From Cryptomeria japonica (lineage: Eukaryota; Streptophyta; Pinopsida; Cupressales; Cupressaceae): a stretch of DNA of 64,000 nt. Position numbers and translations under genes: made by a program. Position 1 is the first letter of the stretch; every line of letters begins with the position of its first letter. The notes below the pieces were generated by a model. The model saw nothing but the letters and a program-made list of their open reading frames with translations, had not been told where the DNA came from and ran no database searches. Below are positions 53,473-64,000 of the stretch, piece after piece. The stretch is from NCBI RefSeq assembly GCF_030272615.1, contig NW_026729304.1:44684-108683 (forward strand), written 5' to 3'.

Positions 53473-54945
53473 CACACAAGATCCCTCCAAGGATCAAAAA
53501 CCTCTAGGCTTCCTCATAGTCGGATCTAGGGCCATCTCTGTTAGTGTTTTCCACAATTCAATTCAAATCCGCTTCCTCCTTGGTCTGCAACACCACCTGT
53601 ATTTCTCCATCTTGCAGAGTATCACTTCATTGTTCCTCCTGATTGGTGTTTTGCCATTCTCTCTCGTATTTTCCTGTTTGATCCTTTTTCCCTTCTTCAA
53701 CCATCTGGTTTTTGGGTTTTTCCATGTTAGTTTTCCCATGTTGCTCGAAGGTATCAGGGATGCTAACACTTTGGGGTTCTTCTGCCATTTTTTTCTTTTT
53801 CAGCAATCTTCGGTTGCTTAGAAGGTTTTTTGGCTCTCCATTGCATTGTCTTATCTTTCTTCTCTTTCTATTTGACGACCTGTAGAGGACATTTTCTAGA
53901 ATTATGCCTCGATTTTTTGCAGTGAAAACATGCAAAAGGGACACTTTCATATTCTATAGGTTGGATCCACTTCCCCAATCTAGAGTTAATCTTGATAGAT
54001 AATGGCATATTCGTGCCTTGCATAACTCCCATACAAATCCTTGCAAAGGTAAGTATTCTTCTAGCTATTGTGATAGGATCCATAGATAAGAGTTCCCAAA
54101 AGGAACTAGCGATTCCTTTGAAACATCCTCAACGCATAACTCTAGAGGAAGGCTCGACAATCTAACCCAAACAGGAGCTTGTACAAAAAATAACTCATTT
54201 AGGTCCATCTTAGGCAACCATTTTGTGCAAGCGTAGATTTTCCAATCAAGCAAGGACCATCACAAAGCACCCTCAACATGTCTTCTTCACATGAAAATGG
54301 CATCAATAACGCACCTTTGGATATAGCCGTTATCTCCACTTGACCTTTATGCGTCCATTTATGTTTCACAAATGTCCCAACAACATCAATATTCAGCGTC
54401 GGGCACAAAATTTTTCCAACCCAAGTCATTGCCATAAGGCTAATGTTATGCTCAATTACTGGGTCTGGAACTGCAATAGAAGATCTACCCTTTTCTGGTT
54501 CTGAGATATTATGAACTGGGAGTAGCGAGGACTTTCCACTCGGTTTGACACCGAATAGAGACGTCTACGACCAACCGTTGTCCCTACAAATAGGTCCCTT
54601 CCTTGGGCTGTGTCTAGCACATGATGCTCCATCCCCCCCATCAGAATCGAGAGGCTTGTCACCAGCTTTTGGGTTCCCATCCACTAGGTCCTTTCCATTT
54701 GGCTTAGAGGAATCAGGCAGTCCTGAGATCCATTCTTTCCGCCCTCCCCCTGGTTTTCTTGTCCATTGCAGGGTTTCCCGCCTAGTCCTAATTTCAAATT
54801 CAAAGTCTCTCCCTTCTCCCGGTCCCGCATCGCTCTCCAATTTTTGCTTTGATACAAATTGTTGAACACACCATGGGGGATTAATTGAAAGAGAACCGTG
54901 CACTAGTTTGTTGTTTCTAAGAGTGATCTCACTATATATCACAAT
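53473..54945 (-). mobile_element. Decayed LINE-type ORF1, unit 4
   Basis: Same remnant with the highest number of private substitutions among units 1-4 in this region; several change residues in the Gly/Lys-rich leader (54942-54565). The zinc knuckle segment is at 54083-53868. Confidence 0.72.
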
Positions 54946-55037
54946 TTATATTTCAATTGTGTGAGATATTTTTCACATCAACATTTTAGATTATACTCCA
55001 TCATCCATTATCAAGATGGAGGAGTTTATAAAGATAA

Positions 55038-55298
55038 GGAAACCACATCTACCTTCCAATGTTTAATTTCATAGCTTACTAGATAGTAGAAAAGAAGGTC
55101 GAAATAGGTTCAAACATCATAAAAAGTAGTTTAGTCCAATAACTTGTTGAAATATGTGCAAACACCTCTAAATTAGTTTTTCCCAATAACATGTTATTGC
55201 CATAAACTAATTTTAGAGGTGTTTGCACCTATTTTAACCTTGTTATGAGGTATCTAGTAAGCTATGAAATTAAACATTGGAAGGTAGATGTGTGTTCC
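55038..55298. mobile_element. Foldback (MITE-like) element, unit 4
   Basis: Equivalent of 10833-11093 with the B-type right arm. A private A near 55264 (AGCTATGAAATT) restores pairing with the left arm (AATTTCATAGCT), where units 1-3 have a mismatch. Confidence 0.75.
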
Positions 55299-55663
55299 TT
55301 CTATCTTGTATGATTTCTTATTTGGAGCTATGATATATCATAGATCAAGCATTTGGGGTTAAATTGTATTGAGGTTCCAATTCATATAGCTGTCATGATT
55401 GGTTTAGGAAGAGGACACGAAAACCATCATGCAAGTAATTGGAGATGCTAGTTGTGCTACAAGCCCTTTTATTCTTATGCAGCCCATATGTATTGTTTAG
55501 ATTAGTTTCCTATACGTGTTGTAAAGACCAGAAGGATTTTGTTTTTGCATACTATAAGCTTCTTTTCATTCTTGGTAATTGTATGTTCTACTTGTTTTTT
55601 GCATGCTTCATTTATCCCATTTGACTATAGAGATTATTTTAAAAATTGTTAGTGCTAATCGAG

Positions 55664-55779
55664 GAAATGAATATGATAAAGTACTAAGTCAAGCCTGGTT
55701 CGAGGGTATTGTAATAATTGAGAAATGAATATGATAAAGTACTAAGTCAAGCCTGGTTCGAGGGTATTGTAATAATTGA
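55664..55779. repeat. Perfect 58 bp tandem duplication, unit 4
   Basis: Both copies are identical to each other and to those of unit 1. Confidence 0.95.
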
Positions 55780-58089
55780 ACTTCAATAATGTTCCATCCT
55801 AGAGAAGATTCATGCATAAAAAGTTTAATTGCATATCATCTTCTTCTTGATGACAACTTGCATGAATTGTATCTAGATTGTTTAGTTTTTCTTGAGCACA
55901 TCATACTCATAACATCACACATTTTAGTACATTTGAGATAACATCTCATATTTAGAGCATTTGGTTAATGATCTTGAATATGTCATTTCATTTACATCAT
56001 GTCACATGTTAGTTTGAGGGTCATTCATTATGGTTAGTGTGCTTGAATCTTTGTGGTACTTGTTACTATATATCAGTTTTAGTCATAACTCAAGATCAAC
56101 ATCAAGGTAGGCATGAATATTCAAGACTTCTTCATTAACATATTATGGAGTTAATCTACTTCCATCCTCTTTCCACATCAATGGGAAGTCTTTCCCACTA
56201 GGTGTTTTCTCTTTAACAACTTTGTTAGGGTTTCTTTGTACTTTTCAAGACCCTAATCTCTTTGTATCCACGTATTTGTGCATGGAGGGTGTTAGTGCAG
56301 ATATTTTTTCTAGATAACCTTACTTGTGAATACTATGTACTTTTTATATGATTTGTTCCTGTGTGCTATCTTGTATGGTCATCACATGTCTCTATCCTAG
56401 ATAGAAAACTTTCTATTCTAGATGACAAAAAATATTTCAATATAAATTTATATCTTATTAAGTTAAATATTTCATTGAGTTAATGCATTAAGCTATTTAT
56501 TTACATATTTTTTGTCTCTCACTATTGTCTTAGTTTGACTATACATGTGCTTGACTTATGTGGCTTTCTAATATTAGAGATATATTCAAAGGTTCTAGCC
56601 AATCCAAAAAAAAAAATCAATTTTTAATATGCATTGCCAAGTGTAAGCTGGTCAATGACGAGTGCAATATTATAAATGAAAAATGAATTAGGGAAAATGA
56701 CATTGAGATGGAAAAGGTGTTTTGTATAGGGTGGTCAACAGTGGCTAATGTAGGAAATTTCAGTCATTGAAATAATGGATTTGTTATGTAGGGAAAGACC
56801 TAAAAAAATAAAAAATCAATAGGGTGTTAAGGAGTAAATAACGTAAGGGTAAGAGTGAAATGAGTTGAATTTAAGGCAGTGAAATCACATGGAAATGATT
56901 GTGGACTCATTATCTGTTGTCCACAATAGTTGCATCTTTGATGAATTATTACTTGACACAATTACTAATTCCTTGCGGGAAACAATCTTGTCGTGCATTT
57001 TCCATTTTTATAGAATAATATGGTTAGATTGGAATGATCACAGAGAGGTCGATCTAAATATTTGTGTTCCCCCTAACAAAAATACAAGGACTCTAGTTCT
57101 ATGTTTCTACCCTTAGCTCAAGCTACCTCTCTAGAGTCTCCCTTTTGATAAAGGAGCCTTTACATCTATATTGATACACAACACCAAAAAAATGTTTCGA
57201 AGCCTTATTAGATATATAGTGTTTTTTAGAATCCCAAATTGGTAAAATAGCCCACATTAGACATATGGTTAAATTATAAAGTTGAGGTTGTGTGTCCTCC
57301 TTATATGTATGGGGAGAACATTCCTCTTTCTCTCACTTTTCCTACCCTTCATTAGAACTGGAAATCAACCCTACCTTTTATCTCTTAGGGATATTAAGGT
57401 CACCTTTCCTTTTGAGCCTCTTGATTTTAAGATCTATGATGATTGTATCTAAGATATGTCTTGGAAACTTGACTCTAGGATTATTATCTTGGAAATTATG
57501 GAAAAGCATCCTTTTGTGAAAGAGTTTTCAGGTCAATCCAAATGAAATTGGTTAAACATTGAGTCTCCAAAGGTTGACCTACTTTATTGTGCCCTCTTTT
57601 TGGTCATCTTCCACTATTTTGTTTCTATCATGAGAATCACTAATTTCTATTAGGACTCTATTTGATTGTCCCTAAAATTCTGAACAAGTGTTGGGATTGT
57701 GTTGGAAATAGAGATTTGTCAACTTAGTGTCTTGATTTATAACTTGCAATCAAATTTGTTATCAAAAGATACACATACAGTCCAACAAGTTATAAAGACA
57801 ATTCTAATCATAATCCTAATAATTATAAATACATGTGAGTTTTCTTTGAGGATTTACCCAATGACTCATCCATGCTATGAAGCCCATGAGAGATCATATA
57901 AGGTTCCTTGAGCCTATCCATTAAGTTCAAGGACTTGAAAGTACATTTGTCATTTGACCTCCTAGCTTAACTTGAATGGACCATTTGTCTACTTTCTTTC
58001 CTTATATGCCCACATCTCGCCTCCATAATGGGATGACAAATTGGATGAAACTTTAAAGAAATTAATTATTTGTTTTATTATACAGTGAT

Positions 58090-58299
<210 letters not shown>

Positions 58300-58306
<7 letters not shown>

Positions 58307-59436
58307 TAGTAACACCATTTAAGGTCGATTATAATTCCTTTTTTCTGATTTGAGTGTCAAGTGGCTTTTCCTTAGGAAATCATGGTACTTTTCTAGCGCA
58401 TCTCATGAAAATAGAAATGATTTTTTGATGTGCAATAGGTTTTGATTAGACACTGGAAAGGTTAAGAAAGTAAGAAAATAATTACTTCAATCTACTTCAA
58501 ATACCTCACTTGTATGATTACATTTCTATTTTGAGCTTACTGTTTCCGTAGATTTGGGTGGCATTTGAGGAGATGGATTTAGGAGGGAAAAATGAACATT
58601 TTGTTTCATCATTTTTTTCTCTTTGTTCTCTCTGTCTACTAGTGGTTGAAATAATAGAGTATAATCCTTTGAACTGATGCATTTGAGTTACATTTACTAA
58701 CTGTGAGTTTCCAACATATGTGTCCTACACAACGAAGCATATGAAGTACATCTTCAAGTGGGATTGTGCGACAATCTAGCGGGCGATCATTATTATAGTG
58801 GGCGAAGAGGTTCTTAACCTGAAGGCTCCTCAATTTTTTTTTCCTTCTTAGGTTGTTTTTGTATTCCTATCTAATGCATTTGATTTGCTTCAGAATTATG
58901 GATCTCTGTTCCATTTGTGTTCTATATGTCAGGTACGGGTTCGTATCTACTGATCATGATATTGAAAGGGTTGTGAAAAAGCATGACTTGTTTAAAGGTA
59001 AGGGATGGATAGATGTATTTTCCCTAAATTTTTCTTTTGAAGAAGCCCCATTATGTTAGTCTATATAATACTATGAAAATAGGTCTTGAATCAAACAACT
59101 GTAAGATCTTTGACAATGAACCAAGTTTGTTCTTTGAGCAGATTCCTTCTTCAGAGGCATCCCAAATTTCAGAACTCTTTTATTCACGTCATCACTTGGT
59201 TCTACATCAACTGCGTCAACATAGGATCGAGAATATCTCAATTTGGCTACACTTTTAAAATATTCTTTTAATTATGAGGAATTATACATGCTCATTTAGA
59301 CCCTTCTCAATAAAGTGTATTATTTTTTATAGAAATTAAAGAGGGATCTCTTAATAGGGCAAAAATATATTCAAGAAAATGCATGATGGCTAACTTCTTT
59401 GAGCCCTTATCACACATGGTTGGAATTAAATTTTAT
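58300..59436. repeat. Dispersed repeat R2, units 4/5
   Basis: Equivalent of 14087-15223, with the B state A at the Phe/Tyr site in 58853-59059. Confidence 0.85.
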
Positions 59437-61516
59437 ATGGTGCATGGTTTCAGCATACTAGTCGTTATGGTCTTTCAGAGTGTTGTTTTAGATTTAATAA
59501 ATGGGGCTCAAAATTATGGGCTGCAATACAAAATATATATCAAATCTTTATATTGGTAACCTCCAGAAAGGGATTTACAAAAATGGTAGCTCTAATCCTG
59601 ACTTATTTTGACAAAACAATTGGATTTTATTAAATTATTCCTTGCAAAATTCCTTTATTACTATGGTTGTTGGGGTTATTTCTATGAATATAGTTCTCTC
59701 TTGTGCTGTAGAATTGTGTTGTTTGGTGACTTTCCAGTGCAATCATCAAACCTCTAAAAGTAAGGAAATTTCTCAATAGGAAAAATTCCATCCTTTTGAA
59801 GATGAGGATCTCCTTCATGTTTCATGTAAGTAGCGCATTTGTTTTCTGAATGAATTTTTGGACCATTAAGATGAATTTATTTGCCCTAACATCATGAATA
59901 TCACGCTAGACTAAGAGTACGATTTTGATTAAACATTGGTAAACTTGATAAGTGACCAAGTATGAAATCCAGGGTTTAAAAATATAAAATGGAATCCCAA
60001 GCCTCTATTTGAAAGACCTCTTAGTGGATCTCTCAAGCACTCCTTACCAAGAGAAAATTAAAGAAAAATAGTGAAGTCTTTTTGTCCTTTGACATTAAAG
60101 CAAAGTTACTTTTAGTCAAATTTTGGAAGGATGGTTTGTTAATATGTTTTAGCAAACTTAAACTTTGTCAACTTCCTCTGTCTTCTTCCTCTTCTTTTCT
60201 CCTCATTTTTCAATTAGATTTCACTCTCTATTTTATATGCCATTTTTTATATGAGTGGGCCCTCATTCCACAACTTGTCAATAAAAGAATTACCTATAAA
60301 TATAAAATTGTAAACAATTATTTAAAAAAAAATCAAAATCATAAGAAGTAAATCAATATATTACCAGGTGAATGAATGGGAACTTGTAGGGGAAGAAAAT
60401 ATAAAATGAAAATAAAACATCATATTTTCTTTAGAAAAATAAAATAATGTGGTATTCAAAAGCTACATAACCAATTGCACATCGGCGTGAAGGGTTTCTC
60501 TCTTCAGCCATTTGTTGATGGCTATAATGTGAATGATGCATTTTATTTATTGCTTTATTATTTCTTTCCAAGGTACTTGGGCTCATGGTAAAAGCATAAT
60601 TGCTGTTTTCAACTTATTGGCGATTGAGTTTTTATTCATTAATATATTATTGTTGCGAGAATTATTGTCACATTGAGTTATTATTACTTGTATTTAAAAG
60701 AAATAGTGAGATGAGTGAATTAAATTGTTTAGAAAATATGCTTTAGAGTAAATAGGCATTGCTTCATTGAGCACCTATGAATTTGTGATAAAAAAGTGCG
60801 AGAGACAATGTACAATGCAACAAATAAATTGGTTGATGTATAATAATGTGAGAGACAATGTACAATCCAACAAATAAATTTGGCTCATGTATAATAATGA
60901 AGACATGGGATGGGGGATTTCCATTTTTTAGAGGGTGAATGTATTATAATTAATTGATGACAATGGTTATTGTTGATGAATGTAATTTAAGAAAAAGTTT
61001 GTATGTGCACAAGTTATCACCATCCTTAATATAATCATATCACACCTTTGAGCACATTACACATTTCAAATTAACAATTTTAACAATATTAAATTTCATA
61101 TTAATAATTGTAACAATATTAAAAAGTAAACTAGTTTCATAATCAAGTAATAATGACCATGATTATTGTTCATCCATGTGATTTAAGGAGAAATTTGTAT
61201 GTATACAAATTCTAACTACCCCTAATGAAATTGTATAATACCTATCAGCATAACAAAAAAATTAATAATATCACTTTTTTATTATATTAAAACATAAACT
61301 ATTAATAATATTCAATTCTAATTCTAACATAAATAGAGTTATATATTTTTTACTTTAGAACCAACATAAAAGCTGTAACTTGAAAATAATAATTTTTATT
61401 GTGATAATAATGACATGATTCATCTTGGGGGCCTTTTCTCATATAGCCTCCCACAATTGTAAATACTCTAGTGCAACATAATCTGTCATTTCCAATGATT
61501 GATGGAAAGATTTTTC

Positions 61517-63757
61517 CTAGTTCTTTGATGTCCAAGAAAATCGACACTGCCTGTTAGTTTTGCATGTCATTCTGTACAATTTTGCAAGAACACCCACAAG
61601 AGGAGAATTTATGTATGTTGTAGGTTCAAGCATGCTAGATTTGGTCCTGAGGTCTACAAAACGATCATATTTATCTGGGCCCCCCACTATTGCCCCAATT
61701 AGTGTGTTTGGATTGGAAGAATCTTTGTGAAACCAGTTCATAAAACCTTCAATGCATTTGATCTTCCTTGGTTGTTAATGAATGGAAACTACAGATGCTC
61801 CTCTGTGATGTGGTTGCCTTGGATATTTGGAACCGTATCCTACCATATATGAAATGCCCAGACGATTCCTTCCTAATAAATAATCAATCTGCAAAGGATA
61901 TGATTAGGATTCGTTATATTGTATGCTCCAAAATACAAAAACAGATAATGTAGTGTGCTTACTTGTAGCTTTGCGAAGCCCATAACGTCGTTGGGTTTAA
62001 AGAGAGTGTTGCTGCATGACAATGTTCGCTTCTTAGCTGATAGTAAATCACTGTATCTTGCCATCAAAAAAGCAGCACTGGTAACATATTGAGTGTTGGC
62101 GCCATCTCTAACATACAACAAACCTCCTGTAACAAAAGAATTGTATTACAGATATCACTAAGAGAATTTTGAGGGCTATGATTAGAAAAGGAGTAGTAAC
62201 AGAGGATTTATATGGTTGTGACTAGAAAAAGGAATGATTGTTAGTGGTACTGGTGAAGAGATAGAGAGTTCACCTGGGGTGGTTTTAACAGAACGAATGG
62301 GACTGCCTGGAAGAAGTGAACAAACAAAGCGTTCTGCATTACTTCTATAGGCTGAGAATTGAGCTTCCCCTTGGAAATATAACTGGTTGGTGAAGTGCAT
62401 AAGTTAGCTTTAAGCTAGAGTATGTTTATATTACATTTTATTTAAAAAATTGCACCAATCAGTCTACGCTTACGTCTGTTAGAAGCACTTGAACTCCAGC
62501 ATATTTGAGGTCCCAGTTGAATTCATTAACATATGCCTTTACATCGTCGTGCTGGATAATATAGTTGGAATAATATGAGGATTTGGTAGCTCTGTATAGC
62601 CAAGATGCAGCCCATAGAAGCTCGTCCTGAGATTATATTTACAAGTGCATATGTTAAAAGAAAACCAAATTCTGGTTACAAGTGCATATGTTAAGAGAAA
62701 ACCAAAGTCTTCTTACATTGTAGCCTGAAACAGAGCAATAAAATGGACACTCTCCTCCGTAGGTGCCCTTGTATCGATCGGCAAAGCTGAAGAGCTGAAG
62801 GGAAACATGAATGGCCGGTTAGAAAGAAGATGGATGTATAAGGTTTTTCTCAAAATGGATGGATGAAACTTGTTGATTTTGCTGTGTTAGTTAACAGCTA
62901 TGTTTTCTATTTTACTTGAGCACCCAAACATACCGATTGAGAACGTTGGAGGAGAAGGTGTGAGTAACGAGGGTTTGTGAATCTGAAAACAATGGAGGAG
63001 GCAGCCAAGGCTGCGGCCGTTTCTGCTGCAATTTCTGATCCAGGGGTGTCTTTATCAATCTTGTAAAGAGATCGAGGAGTGTCCATATCTTCTGGACGCT
63101 CCCAACAATTATGGTCTGCCTGGGGATCACCCACCTATTTCATGCATCAAGATCAACCTCGTCAGTTTTTCATAATCTTGAAGAATGAATGCTGAATATT
63201 TTAGATTAGATTTCTTTACCTGAACCCATAATTGATTTGGAGTTGCACTAGCCTTGAGAAAGTAGTCAGTTCCCCCATCTAATAGCGTCCCTTGCATTCT
63301 GAATCTCTCCTGCAGCTTTCAACTCTTTCCCATAATCCAGTGTGCCCCAAGCGAGTGTGGTGATAGTGAATGCCATGGGAAGCCCATATTTCACGTTATC
63401 GCCTGCATCGTAGTAACCCCCAGCTAAATCAACCTGCAGTTGAGTTGCACATAAAATTTTGTATGCAGTCAATTTGGAATGATAGTATGATCCACTTCTA
63501 TTTTTATTTCTAAATAAATTGAATAGGGATTTATTTCTGCTTCTACTTACGTTTTGCAACTTCCCATCTGTGAGGCCAGAATCTCCTCTCCACTTTACTC
63601 GCTGAGATTGTGGGAGTTTACCGGATCGTTGGGCCTCTAGAAAGAGGATAGACTTAGATAGAGCATCTCTGTAATCGAATTCTCCACGAACCACCTGCCA
63701 CTCACCACAAAACAGCAACAACACCACTGCCAAAAGCGCTTCCATTGCCTTGGCCAT
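61517..63757 (-). pseudogene. GH9 endo-beta-1,4-glucanase, copy 5, disrupted
   Basis: The same eight exons can be traced: 63757-63551, 63433-63220, 63134-62934, 62794-62717, 62626-62474, 62382-62274, 62126-61963 and 61888-61541. A run of four C becomes five (63272-63276), shifting the frame after Trp122/Gly123 and giving a stop two codons later. The codon for Gln413 is a stop (plus-strand 61775-61777). The original stop TGA is CGA, which would run on to 61517. Missense changes relative to the other copies are Thr7 to Ala, Glu136 to Gln, Gly359 to Ser, and Pro384 to Arg in the conserved NP motif. Splice signals are still present. A spliced product would be about 124 residues and lack the catalytic Glu. 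Read error near a contig edge is the alternative, but several independent hits favour a real pseudogene. Confidence 0.85.
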
Positions 63758-63804
63758 ATGGATTCTCTTCTTTCTTTGATATGCAATTTAGAATTGTGCG
63801 CTAA

Positions 63805-63811
63805 ATTTATA
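63805..63811 (-). promoter_or_regulatory. Candidate TATA box of GH9 copy 5
   Basis: The TATAAAT motif and its spacing are kept although the coding region is broken, so the copy could still be transcribed. Confidence 0.5.
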
Positions 63812-64000
63812 GACTTGTTAGTCGTGGGATAAAGCTAGTATTTATCACGAGGACTGTGTATGAGTTTCTGTTGCTGAGTAATGCATGGGAACTGCAAGAT
63901 TTAGAGCATGGGACACCACAAAATAAACGATAAATACTCAGCACCTCAAACAGTTAATACGAGAAATCAGGTTGATGCCTTATATCATTTGTCTTTTTTT

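Larger units (their letters stand above)
58958..64000. repeat. Tandem array unit 5, partial and more diverged
   Basis: Only the first 5,043 bp lie in the window. From 58958 to about 60,900 it is almost identical to units 2-4. From there on, private substitutions become dense and include disabling changes in the GH9 gene. At A/B sites it is mixed: B-like at 60994 and 62028, A-like at 61437. Confidence 0.95.

Overview
The window is plant nuclear DNA. It is AT-rich, its one real gene has eight exons separated by short GT-AG introns, that gene encodes a plant-type GH9 endo-beta-1,4-glucanase, and the spacers carry a decayed LINE ORF1, a foldback element and microsatellites. A seed plant is certain enough. 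A conifer or other large-genome gymnosperm is possible, but the sequence does not prove it. No bacterial, phage or defence-type operon is present.

Almost the whole window is one head-to-tail tandem array. A unit of about 14.7 kb occurs four times in full (from 1, 14745, 29454 and 44206) and a fifth time in part (58958-64000, cut by the window end). Units differ by a handful of substitutions each, plus length changes at AT-rich microsatellites. The order within a unit is: the end of a 1.1 kb dispersed repeat (R2); AT-rich spacer; a minus-strand GH9 gene of 2.2 kb; its upstream region; a spacer with a possible small retroelement remnant; a diverged copy of the 1.1 kb repeat (R1); a decayed minus-strand LINE ORF1 (DUF4283-like plus CCHC zinc knuckle); a 261 bp foldback; a perfect 58 bp tandem duplication; 2.3 kb of featureless AT-rich DNA; a long alternating purine-pyrimidine microsatellite; and then R2 of the next unit.

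The GH9 gene can be joined by eye into a 490-residue secreted class-B enzyme with its catalytic residues in place. Copies 1-4 look intact and nearly identical; one residue separates copies 1 and 3 (Gly354) from copies 2 and 4 (Arg354). Copy 5 is broken by a frameshift in exon 2, a nonsense codon in exon 8 and loss of the original stop.

The main result of the hunt is a higher-order structure. Diagnostic single-base variants alternate A-B-A-B along units 1-4, so the array most likely grew by duplication of a 29.5 kb dimer, or the assembly repeated one. Variants special to unit 1 cluster in its first 1.06 kb, and variants special to unit 5 cluster after about 60.9 kb. These look like crossover or gene-conversion boundaries, or like joins between array copies in the assembly. 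All positions come from reading the sequence; nothing was aligned by software.
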